Assembly (NCBI RefSeq): GCF_038039535.1
Contig: NZ_JBBPHP010000016.1
Location: 67,346 to 131,345 of the forward strand
Direction of reading: 5' to 3'
Origin: Catalinimonas sp038039535
GTDB lineage: Bacteria; Bacteroidota; Bacteroidia; Cytophagales; Cyclobacteriaceae
Length of the DNA: 64,000 bases
Position numbers and translations under genes: made by a program. This document shows positions 41,738 through 49,939 of the stretch, piece after piece; position 1 is the first letter of the stretch, and every line of letters begins with the position of its first letter. The notes beneath the pieces are model-generated. The model saw only the letters and a list, made by a program, of their open reading frames with translations. It ran no database searches and was not told the origin of the DNA.

Positions 41738-43459
41738 TTGGCTAAGATAAAATTACGAAGAGATACCTCAGCAAACTGGCAAAGTATTAACCCGATTTTG
41801 CTAGAAGGGGAAATAGGAATTGTCACAGATACAAACCCAAAATGCATAAAAATCGGTGATGGGTCAACGGCATGGAATTCACTGGATTATGCAATTCTTT
41901 CAGATAATTCTATCACTACTCAATATATACTTGATGATGCAATCACTGAGGTAAAACTTGATCCTTCTGTTCGTACAAAACTTAACGCATCAGGATCTAC
42001 TTCAGGTGCTAGACCTCCTGTCACATCAGGTTTCACAATCACTTCAGGAAATAGCAGCACGTACAACGGGAAGTACGATATCTTCACAAACACAGAAGAT
42101 ATCACAATTACTATATCATCAGCGTTAGGAAATTTTGACTACGGAGGAAAGCGAAAAGGTTCGGGACAAATATTCATAGATGGTTCTGTAATTAACTTTG
42201 ATAATGGAGTAGAACAGTTACTAGTTGAACAGGATGGTTTGTTCTATATATATTCTTATAACCCTGTTTCTGAATCTTACGGTTACGAAGGGGATTTATC
42301 TGGTAATACAGCACCTACCAGCAATCCTTCAATTATCGGCACAATCAAAGAAGGTGAACAATTAGTAGCGGAAGCAGGGTACTTTGATGCTGAAGGGGAT
42401 GCAGCTGGAACGCATTTGTACAGATGGGAAACAGCAAGCACAGGAAGTACGGGAACTACAACACTTGAAGCTACAACTCAGGCTTTCACGATTCCTACAG
42501 GTAGTACATATGCAGGAAAATTAATTCGTCTTGGTGTACAAACTTTTGCTCAGACAGGTGTAGAAACTTCAGGGAGTTATACTTATACAGAGTTTCAAAC
42601 TATTGCAGAATCTACTTCAAGTAACTTATTAGAATATACAGACATAAGTAATGTAAAGTTTGCGTTCACAAGTTTGCAAAATGTCTATCAAGATTCAGCA
42701 GCTACAACACCCGCAATTGTTGATTCGACTAGTGTACAATCAGTGAAAGATCTTGTATCAGGTTTCACAGGTACAGAAGCTACAGAATATCCTAGCTATG
42801 TAACATCAGAAGGTTCAAAAGCGGTTCGTTTTACGGGTAGTCAATTTCTGAGTTTTGGAGACATTATCGATGAGATAGTCAACATGCAAACGACTACGAA
42901 CACATTCGATATTGTTGCCTTGTATAAGGTGAATGACAACACACAAACTAACGTGTTGCTTGAAAAATACGATGGCACAGACGGATTTCAGTTCAGACCG
43001 AATGGTCGCCATCGCATAAGTCTTGCTAGAGGATCAGCAAATGAATTCAATAATCAGACAAAAACGGTCCAACCTGGGGGAAATCCTCCTGCGGATAACT
43101 ATGTGACAGGACCTTATCTAGTAGCTTCAAAAGTGAATCTTGCCTTAGCAGGTGACAACAAACAGCAGTTGTGGCACTGGGGAATCGAAATGGCTACTGG
43201 AGAATTAGGCGGTCCTGCTACAGGTGTTAGTAGTGGTACAGATGCACCTTTTACTTTCGGAAATGGAGGTCCGATAAATATGGATCTTTTCGCAGTTGCT
43301 ATAGGCCAAAACCTTAGTACAGCTGAGATTCAAGCCTTAGAAGGTTTGATGGTTCACGAGCACAATTTCCAGAATAAGGTGATAGAAGGTTTCCCTATCC
43401 TTCCTGTAGGACACCCTTACAAAAATAACGCCCCTCTAAAATCTGATCTCGGTCTATAA
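41738..43459 (+). CDS. Tail-spike/receptor-binding protein with Mtd_N-like N-terminus and LamG-like body
   Basis: 573 aa. Residues 1-55 form the Mtd_N-like domain (LRRDTSANWQSINPILLEGE, KIGDGSTAWNSLDYAIL). Fibre-like linkers follow, then a concanavalin/LamG-like part (about 300-573) ending IQALEGLMVHEHNF and LPVGHPYKNNAPL. Comparable ends occur in many phage adhesins. The start is TTG at 41738, supported by the box. The stop overlaps the next ATG (TAATG). It probably binds the host surface. Confidence 0.75.
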   Translation: MAKIKLRRDTSANWQSINPILLEGEIGIVTDTNPKCIKIGDGSTAWNSLDYAILSDNSITTQYILDDAITEVKLDPSVRTKLNASGSTSGARPPVTSGFTITSGNSSTYNGKYDIFTNTEDITITISSALGNFDYGGKRKGSGQIFIDGSVINFDNGVEQLLVEQDGLFYIYSYNPVSESYGYEGDLSGNTAPTSNPSIIGTIKEGEQLVAEAGYFDAEGDAAGTHLYRWETASTGSTGTTTLEATTQAFTIPTGSTYAGKLIRLGVQTFAQTGVETSGSYTYTEFQTIAESTSSNLLEYTDISNVKFAFTSLQNVYQDSAATTPAIVDSTSVQSVKDLVSGFTGTEATEYPSYVTSEGSKAVRFTGSQFLSFGDIIDEIVNMQTTTNTFDIVALYKVNDNTQTNVLLEKYDGTDGFQFRPNGRHRISLARGSANEFNNQTKTVQPGGNPPADNYVTGPYLVASKVNLALAGDNKQQLWHWGIEMATGELGGPATGVSSGTDAPFTFGNGGPINMDLFAVAIGQNLSTAEIQALEGLMVHEHNFQNKVIEGFPILPVGHPYKNNAPLKSDLGL

Positions 43460-46284
43460 TGCATCCGATACTACTTGAAATAATCAGAAATAGAGAAAGC
43501 TCAACTGTGCAATTACCTAGTGCTCCTGCCGGAATGACCTTGCAAGGTGGACAAGGGAAAATTGTAATTTCTTGGAGTGGAATTCCCGCTGGTGTGACTA
43601 ATAGAGTAATAGAAGCAAGTCTTGATGCTTCTAATTATTCTGTAATTGCTAGTGTCCAAAATGGAGATTTCACACTGAATGATACAGCATTCGAGTATGT
43701 AGGATTAGCGGATAATACTACTGTTTATATCAGGATGCAAGATCAAAATGAACACGGTTTTGGTCCTTACAACACTCCTGATTTTGCTGTAACTAATGAA
43801 CCTGTAGATCCACCTGGAGAACCGTTAGGCGGATTCAGTGACACACAACTAATTGATGCTTATATCTCTAATAATGAAAGTGATGTACTTGTCTTACAGT
43901 TTGATGATACTGTCAATCTGGGCAACTGGGTAAATAATGATTTGTATTCTATCGATCTCAAAGGTGGGTGCTGTCGGGTTAAGAATTATATCAATGGATC
44001 AGGTACAAATACATTACGTTTCAGACTTAGTGATCACGCACTTCCTGATGATGAATTTGAATTTTTCTACAGGCATGAAGTAGGCAGTTTGACAAGTAAT
44101 GGTGGTAAGGTTAACACACAAAATTTTACTGTTGATAATCAGACAACTTCATATCAGGGTACAGGTACTATATATTATATAAGTGAAACCGGAAATGATG
44201 CAAACAACGGTCTTTCACCTGGAACGGCAAAAAGAAATTATTCAGCTGTACAAAACCTGTTGCAAGCTGGGGACTACGCACTATTCAGAAGGGGAGACAG
44301 TTGGACAGGGACAAGAATTCTTTTCAATCGATCAGGAAATGCGAATCAGTATATCACTATAGGCAGTTATGGAACAGGTGCAAAACCTGTAATCAGCGGA
44401 ATAGGAGGTCAATCAGTAGTAGAATTCACTCGTAGCTATAATGCTGTTGCTGACTTAGAAATAATCCATTCAGGTGGAAAAGGTGCTGTGCATTATGTCG
44501 GCTCTGAAAGATGTATTACAAGCAACTGTACAATCACGAGGAACGGTGGAATAGGTGGTTTAGGAATCCTGTTTGCGGAAAGGGAAAGTGGTACTATATA
44601 TCCTATTGTGCTTCATAATACTGCTTTACGATTTTCAAATTGTATTCGTAGTAGTGGTGCGGATGGAACAAATCGAGGTACTCGTACAGATGATGGTACT
44701 CCTACTGGTGAATTTCTTCATCAAGTTCAAGGTGGTAGAATTCATGGGAATCTCGTAGGTGACAATCCTGGGACAAATCTCGATGGTATAGGTGTCATGA
44801 GAGGCGATTACAACGGTATTGTTGTACAATATAATACTGTACGAAATTGGGGGGATGATGGATTCGATCACTTTGCTGGAAGGAATATTATTAATCAGTA
44901 CAATACAGCAATTAACCCTAATAACGGTTCTGTAAATGCATTTAAAATTGGTGGTTCAACAGGTAATTTTGATGCAGACAACGGAGGTGTAAGAGGTGCT
45001 CAAGCAAAGAATGTCATTTGCAGATATAACAAAGCACTAGGTCATTCAAATGCGAATGATGGCTATAATGTCATCAATTTGAACGATGGAAGATCAGCAG
45101 AAATTTACGGAAATCTCATTGTTGGCTGTACCCAAGGAACTGGTATAAAATTGGGTCAAAGTGGTGTAGACTATATACACGTATATAACAATACAATTAT
45201 CGAGTGTAGAAGAGGAATGGAAAGTTGGGGCTTGGATGGTAATACTAATCAGGTACAAATCTATAACAATATCTTTCACAGCAACGGTAATCCTGATGGT
45301 TATGATATGAGTTGTAGCCTGGGAAATGGAAACGGGGATCATGTAGGAAGGAACAATATTTTTTGTAATGGTTCAGGTGGTGGTGCTGGATATACAGGAC
45401 AGGGAGACATTAATAATGTAAGTCTTACTGATCTATTTGTAGATCCTCAAGCAAACGGTAGTGGAGATTACACCCTAAAAGCTGGTAGTGTTGCGATTAA
45501 TGCAGGATTCAACATTGCAGGATATACTAAGGATATTAATTCATTCACGGTTGATCAGATAGATATAGGTTGTCATGAATATCGATCAGGAGAACTTGTA
45601 TCTACTACTATTCATCTATGTGGTGATAGTACTGTGAATTTGAATTCTGGTGGTAAGCATGGTTGGGGAGAATATTTCGGTAATTATGTCAATGCTAGTG
45701 CAACTGTAAATAATAGAGGTGACTCTGGAGAAAGTGCTGATTCTTTCTATGAACTGTTTTGGAGTGGTGGTGCTAATCCTGTAAGAGATCAAGTATCAGC
45801 AGGTCACTATGTACTGTTTCAGTTCGGACATAATGATCAGTACAGCGAAACAAAAGGCACTTCAACGGCTGTAATGGCAAATAGGTTAAGAAGTTTTGTC
45901 GATGAAACACGTGCTAGGGGAGGTAATCCAATATTGGTTACTCCTGTAGAAAGGATGATTGCACCTTCTTTCAACAGTCATGGTAATTATGATGATACTG
46001 TAAGAAGTGTAGCAACTGAAAAGAATGTTGTTTTACTCGATCTTCAAGCACTTAGTCAAGAGACTTTCTTATATCTATACTCGCAGGATGGAACAACAAC
46101 TATTGCTAGTGACTTCGCTTCTAGTGATTCCCCCCCTTCGGGACCTGACGAAACGCATTTTTCTGCTAGTGGTGCTGATAGAGTTGCAAGAATGGTTCTG
46201 AGTTTGATCAATGCAAGTGGTAGTAATGTGAAACAATATATGAGCAATCAGAATTTCACCTGGAACAAAACTAATTACGCATAG
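43459..46284 (+). CDS. Tail spike with FN3-like, beta-helix and SGNH esterase domains
   Basis: 941 aa. The first ~110 residues include a fibronectin-like unit (ISWSGIPAGVTNRVIEASLD). A right-handed beta-helix follows (about 235-700: YYISETGNDANNGLSPGTAKRN, many NTI/NII strand repeats). The C-terminal SGNH/GDSL hydrolase has HLCGDSTVN (nucleophile Ser), FQFGHNDQ (Asn block) and DETHFSASGADRVA (Asp/His). This last part resembles rhamnogalacturonan acetylesterases. The protein is likely a depolymerase/deacetylase for capsule or exopolysaccharide. It is coupled to the previous gene. Confidence 0.83.
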   Translation: MHPILLEIIRNRESSTVQLPSAPAGMTLQGGQGKIVISWSGIPAGVTNRVIEASLDASNYSVIASVQNGDFTLNDTAFEYVGLADNTTVYIRMQDQNEHGFGPYNTPDFAVTNEPVDPPGEPLGGFSDTQLIDAYISNNESDVLVLQFDDTVNLGNWVNNDLYSIDLKGGCCRVKNYINGSGTNTLRFRLSDHALPDDEFEFFYRHEVGSLTSNGGKVNTQNFTVDNQTTSYQGTGTIYYISETGNDANNGLSPGTAKRNYSAVQNLLQAGDYALFRRGDSWTGTRILFNRSGNANQYITIGSYGTGAKPVISGIGGQSVVEFTRSYNAVADLEIIHSGGKGAVHYVGSERCITSNCTITRNGGIGGLGILFAERESGTIYPIVLHNTALRFSNCIRSSGADGTNRGTRTDDGTPTGEFLHQVQGGRIHGNLVGDNPGTNLDGIGVMRGDYNGIVVQYNTVRNWGDDGFDHFAGRNIINQYNTAINPNNGSVNAFKIGGSTGNFDADNGGVRGAQAKNVICRYNKALGHSNANDGYNVINLNDGRSAEIYGNLIVGCTQGTGIKLGQSGVDYIHVYNNTIIECRRGMESWGLDGNTNQVQIYNNIFHSNGNPDGYDMSCSLGNGNGDHVGRNNIFCNGSGGGAGYTGQGDINNVSLTDLFVDPQANGSGDYTLKAGSVAINAGFNIAGYTKDINSFTVDQIDIGCHEYRSGELVSTTIHLCGDSTVNLNSGGKHGWGEYFGNYVNASATVNNRGDSGESADSFYELFWSGGANPVRDQVSAGHYVLFQFGHNDQYSETKGTSTAVMANRLRSFVDETRARGGNPILVTPVERMIAPSFNSHGNYDDTVRSVATEKNVVLLDLQALSQETFLYLYSQDGTTTIASDFASSDSPPSGPDETHFSASGADRVARMVLSLINASGSNVKQYMSNQNFTWNKTNYA

Positions 46285-46292
46285 TAGAAAAA

Positions 46293-46320
46293 GGTCCGGC
46301 TCAAACCACGACACCGGACC
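46293..46320 (+). terminator. Hairpin 9 nt after the spike stop codon
   Basis: GGTCCGG/CCGGACC, perfect 7 bp, 14-nt loop. The T-run is on the minus side only. Confidence 0.6.
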
Positions 46321-46406
46321 TCTACTCACTTACGCTGTATATATGTAACTAACTATGCGTTATAAAGGTATATTTATTATTTGAATAATACAAATTTAAT
46401 TTGAAG

Positions 46407-46441
46407 TAAAAAAAGGCTCGAACTATATGAACGAGCTTTTC
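46407..46441. terminator. Bidirectional terminator between spike and integrase operons
   Basis: GCTCG (46416-46420) pairs with CGAGC (46432-46436), flanked by A-rich sequence on one side and T4 on the other, so it works on both strands. Confidence 0.7.
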
Positions 46442-46502
46442 TAGATTGTTAAGTTGTGTAAGAATATGCATAAAGGTAAATCAAATATTGTAATAATACA
46501 AT

Positions 46503-47045
46503 TTATCCGTTTTTTGCTTCTAGAATTTTTTGTAGATCACTTTCGGTAATGAATTTTCCTTTAGCTTTTTCATTACCTACATTTTTTACATCTATGTTTA
46601 GTTTCTTGATATAATTCTTCAGGGTGTTAAGAGATATTTGATTATCAGGGTTATTAACTACCTCACTAAAAGAATAGAATCTTTCCATAATCTTATTTTC
46701 ATCAGCATACTGTATAATATCCTGTATATCTTGATCAGAGATATTACATATATAATCATATACTTTCCCGTTAATATGATTACTCAGAACAGGAAATGAC
46801 TCAGCTATCATTTGAATAAACCTTCTTACCGAATCCTTTCTATCAAAAACAATATTATACACTTTGAAGTGATCCGAATGCAGAGTAAAAAATATCTTCA
46901 AAAAATGTTCTGCTTCCTGTCTGTTCAAATGAAGTAAATGATTAGTTAATAATCTAGCTGCAAGTACTTGTGATATTCCTGAATCAACATATACCGAATC
47001 GTAAAAGAATTCAAAGTTCTGTGCTATAGACTCGTATTTTTTCAT
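46503..47045 (-). CDS. Integrase-linked protein of unknown function
   Basis: 180 aa, all-helical by composition (QVLAARLLTNHLLHLNRQEAEHFL; DIQDIIQYADENKIMERF), ending in an ITESDLQKILEAKNG helix. The ATG shares a base with the integrase stop (TAATG), so the two are co-translated. It might act as an excision or integration accessory factor, but no excisionase motif is clear. Confidence 0.6.
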   Translation of the reverse strand: MKKYESIAQNFEFFYDSVYVDSGISQVLAARLLTNHLLHLNRQEAEHFLKIFFTLHSDHFKVYNIVFDRKDSVRRFIQMIAESFPVLSNHINGKVYDYICNISDQDIQDIIQYADENKIMERFYSFSEVVNNPDNQISLNTLKNYIKKLNIDVKNVGNEKAKGKFITESDLQKILEAKNG

Positions 47046-48364
47046 TACTCAGCTTTCTTAATTGAATTGTAAATTTCCTCATGCTTCAAATTCCCTTTCA
47101 CCATTGCAGCAGTAGATTTGTACTGATACCTACTTCTTGCTTTTGATCTATGTCCAGTTGCAAGTCTACTAATTGCTTCATCGATCTGACTTTCATCATC
47201 AATACTTACTCTCGTTTGTCTAGCCATTTTGCTAGTGATATGATCACAGAATCTTTTTCTTTCTATCATCTTTATATTCCTATCAGCATCAAAATATTTT
47301 ACTTCTATTTCGTGATCCCATCCCAGCAATTCAGCTAACTTTTTTAACTGGAGGTTTATGTCTTTAGCAGGTTTACGTTTAGGTAATTTACCATCATTCC
47401 GTTTTAGAATTTCAACTCCATAACTCAGGATAGGAATGTCTTTATGTTGTTTTTTGTTTTTTTGCTCGAAGTAATTCAGTAACCAAACTTCTCTAGCTTC
47501 ACCATCTATCATCATGTATTCCTTCCTTATGTCATCCTGTTTAATTGCTAGGTAGTCATGAACTCGTAGTCCACCCATCGACACCATAAGTACAAAATGA
47601 TCTCTAGTAACCCTTAGATGTGATTGTTTAATATCAAACTGATCAAAATTAAATAAGTCCAAAAACATACCATAATCCAACCCTATAGGATCATCAAACA
47701 AAACATCTGGTTTTAGGTCTTGGATATCCTCTTTTATCTCCATCACATATTGTTTAATTTTCCTGTTTCTCCTATTATATTTTTTGATAGTATTGAACAC
47801 TCTACCCAATCTTGACATATAAGATTCAATTGTACTTATCTTATCAAGATGCTTAGATATGTAATCATAAAAACCTTCTAACCATTCAAAATCTATATCC
47901 TTTAACTTTGCATTTTTGTCATATAGCTCGACGTAATTCCTGACATTTTTCTCTGACTTTCTAGTGTTCTTGTTTGAAATATTATTCAAATGAATGTCGC
48001 ACCAATCAATTAATTTTTGATCAAAAAATGATTCCTCATCATTAGTACTTCTCTTTACTTTTTCAGCACGTTCCTTTTCAATCTCCAATGCTTTTTGCAT
48101 CTCCACACAGGTAGGTTCTATTCCATTTTCAAGCAGAGATTTTTTCACTTTTTCAAGTCGATCAGATTCAGCTTTGAGGTAAGCATTTAGGGATTCATCT
48201 GTTTTGGAGATCCCCAAATCTTTTATCCAATCATTTTTACTTACTCTGAAATTTGTAGGAAACCTTAAACGAGAAGGTTTGCCTGGGTGACGATATTCTA
48301 TTACTACTTGCTGTTTACCTTCAGCATTAACGAAACTTAGAAGAATTGCTTTTACATAGCCCAT
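47045..48364 (-). CDS. int: Tyrosine-type phage integrase
   Basis: 439 aa from ATG 48364 (TTG 48370 also possible). The N-terminal arm-binding domain (residues 1-~100: HPGKPSRLRFPTNFRVSKNDW) is of the bacteroidotal Arm-DNA-bind type. A SAM-like core-binding region follows (about 130-220), then the catalytic domain with Arg in GLRVHDYLAI, Arg in KMARQTRVS, His in ATGHRSKARSR and Tyr in YQYKS. The usual box II HxxRH is degenerate. It lies just inside attR, with arm sites overlapping its upstream region, which suggests autoregulation. Confidence 0.9.
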   Translation of the reverse strand: MGYVKAILLSFVNAEGKQQVVIEYRHPGKPSRLRFPTNFRVSKNDWIKDLGISKTDESLNAYLKAESDRLEKVKKSLLENGIEPTCVEMQKALEIEKERAEKVKRSTNDEESFFDQKLIDWCDIHLNNISNKNTRKSEKNVRNYVELYDKNAKLKDIDFEWLEGFYDYISKHLDKISTIESYMSRLGRVFNTIKKYNRRNRKIKQYVMEIKEDIQDLKPDVLFDDPIGLDYGMFLDLFNFDQFDIKQSHLRVTRDHFVLMVSMGGLRVHDYLAIKQDDIRKEYMMIDGEAREVWLLNYFEQKNKKQHKDIPILSYGVEILKRNDGKLPKRKPAKDINLQLKKLAELLGWDHEIEVKYFDADRNIKMIERKRFCDHITSKMARQTRVSIDDESQIDEAISRLATGHRSKARSRYQYKSTAAMVKGNLKHEEIYNSIKKAE

Positions 48365-48392
48365 AATCAATAATATTTACCGTTTGAAGCTC

Positions 48393-48437
48393 ATTAATAC
48401 AGGATTAATACACGAATACTAATACAGTATTAATACA
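48393..48437 (+). promoter_or_regulatory. Integrase arm-type sites, right (four copies)
   Basis: ATTAATACA at 48393, 48404 and 48429, and ACTAATACA at 48418. Within each pair the spacing is 11 bp; all have the same orientation as the left sites. Confidence 0.7.
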
Positions 48438-48547
48438 AAGAACGGCATTTTATTGAAAATGACATAGTAAAAATGCTAACAAAATTTAAATAATTATAAT
48501 TGTTGACAAAAATATAGTGTCATATTCTGTCAAAAAACCAATTGGCG

Positions 48548-48565
48548 GATTCCTGCCGGGACCAC
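48548..48565 (+). other. attR with original tRNA-Arg 3' end
   Basis: GATTCCTGCCGG is identical to attL. The next bases, GACCAC, would pair with the tRNA 5' strand GGTTCCG with a single U-G pair, so this looks like the displaced host end of the tRNA gene. Confidence 0.85.
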
Positions 48566-48570
48566 AAAAT

Positions 48571-48608
48571 CCCCTTGTAAACATTTTGTATGCAAGGGGT
48601 TTATTTTT
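48571..48608 (+). terminator. Displaced host terminator of tRNA-Arg
   Basis: CCCCTTG (48571-48577) with CAAGGGG (48593-48599), then TTTATTTTT. It is now separated from its tRNA by the 38-kb prophage. Confidence 0.8.
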
Positions 48609-49287
48609 GCCTCACTTCCTGAATTTCTCTAACACCGATTATTAGCAAAAGTAGTTTCCCATGTCTCATGAATACCATTTCAACGACACCCATAACGCAA
48701 CATACTTCTAAAAGCCATTTACCGATACCTCTACTATTTCTGAAATGCTCATTGCTATCTACTTTATTGTAAATAGCAGGAAGGTGAAAAACAATATTTG
48801 CTTTCGTAAATGGTAGCACAAGTGATCATAATAGGAATCTGAATATTATATAAAAATTCCAACTATTTTTGTAATAATTTATTTACATAACAAAGCATTC
48901 AATTTTTAAAATTTTAAAAAGACATTTTTTTATAAAAAATCTTAAATAATTTTAATCAGCCATATATGCCTGAAAAATAATGAGTTACGTGAAACTATAA
49001 AGCTAAAAGTTTAAAACATAATTCCTTTAAAACTTTCGGGCCTATAAATTGACTTTTTGTTTCGACGCAGAATCAGCAAATTTGTATATAAGCAATTAAC
49101 TATACTAGTGTGAGTTTTTTCACAACTTTGTATTAACAATTTGCTTTCGTATTTGAAAAGGATAATAAGCAGGACAGAATTGCTTTGAAGATATGTAGTT
49201 GAGTATAATTCTTACTACAAAGAAAAACCAGCATGGTAGGAACATGCTGGTGAGTTTAATTTTTAACTAAAATTTAAATTACCTGTT

Positions 49288-49380
49288 ATGAGTAATTTCA
49301 ATTTACCGGAAATCACAGCACTGTTACTAGCAGTAGCTGCGGTGATCCGCGCGATATCACGCTTTCGCAAATTAAAGTAG
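49288..49380 (+). CDS. 30-aa hydrophobic mini-protein
   Basis: The frame ATG 49288 to TAG 49380 begins MSNFNLPEITALLLAVAAV and ends in a basic IRAISRFRKLK tail, the pattern of a membrane-inserting peptide. A strong terminator follows 15 nt after the stop and a hairpin precedes the gene. It could be a type I toxin-like or regulatory peptide, or a by-product of a small RNA. Family not recognised. Confidence 0.5.
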   Translation: MSNFNLPEITALLLAVAAVIRAISRFRKLK

Positions 49381-49395
49381 CGTGAATTTGAACAG

Positions 49396-49422
49396 CCCCG
49401 AGGTTTTACCTTGGGGTTTTTT
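49396..49422 (+). terminator. Intrinsic terminator after the mini-protein
   Basis: CCCCGAGG (49396-49403)/CCTTGGGG (49409-49416) with one G-T pair and a T6 run. Confidence 0.85.
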
Positions 49423-49939
49423 GTCATACAGTGTATAACATTGGACATCAACGTATGACAATGTATAACAACGTAAAACTGGGTAAAACTGAGTAAAAAA
49501 GCAAAATTATTTTATGTAAAAAGCTAAATAAATTATGCAAAATGCTTAATAAATTGTGCTTTTTAAGTGATAAATTAGTTATTGCTGATTCTATTCTCTG
49601 ACAATTTTTCAAGCCCCTTTACTAACCTCTCTTCATGTGTTACTAGCTTTTTCTGATACAGAAAACTTATTCCAGTAATAAGGGGCTATTTCTACTGAGG
49701 TACCCCTAAATCTGTATGCATAATGTAGTGATTGATGAGGTCAGAGATAGAATTTTATCTACCGCATTGAGCTTGATGGCTTCATTTGTACCAAATACTT
49801 CCCAGCTTTGCTCATCTTAACTTCTACACAAGCATTTTAACTTCTTTCTTTAAACCTTCAAACAAAAAGTTTTTTCAGCGATTATGCTTTGGTAATCCTT
49901 GTAAAAACTACCTTTACCTATCGCTAACCTATCTTATCT
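49423..49939. other. Gene-free region with short repeats
   Basis: About 520 bases. A perfect inverted repeat TTGTCATAC/GTATGACAA (49421-49429 with 49453-49461) and repeated GTATAACA and GTAAAACTG words lie at its left. No gene seen; an open frame from 49786 overlaps the start of the lipoprotein gene in another frame. Confidence 0.35.

Larger units (their letters stand above)
48371..49287. other. Intergenic region holding arm sites, attR and orphan terminator
   Basis: Apart from the sites listed separately and a perfect inverted repeat ACCAGCATG/CATGCTGGT (49227-49235 with 49243-49251, possible terminator), nothing gene-like is seen. A frame at 48601-48819 on the minus strand has no family features. 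Confidence 0.4.

Noticed and set aside
41254..43459. Diversity-generating retroelement suggested by the Mtd_N-like domains
   Set aside because: No reverse transcriptase, no template/variable repeat pair and no adenine-biased differences were seen.
48601..48819. 72-aa open frame right of attR
   Set aside because: No domain, overlaps the end of the orphan terminator; probably chance.
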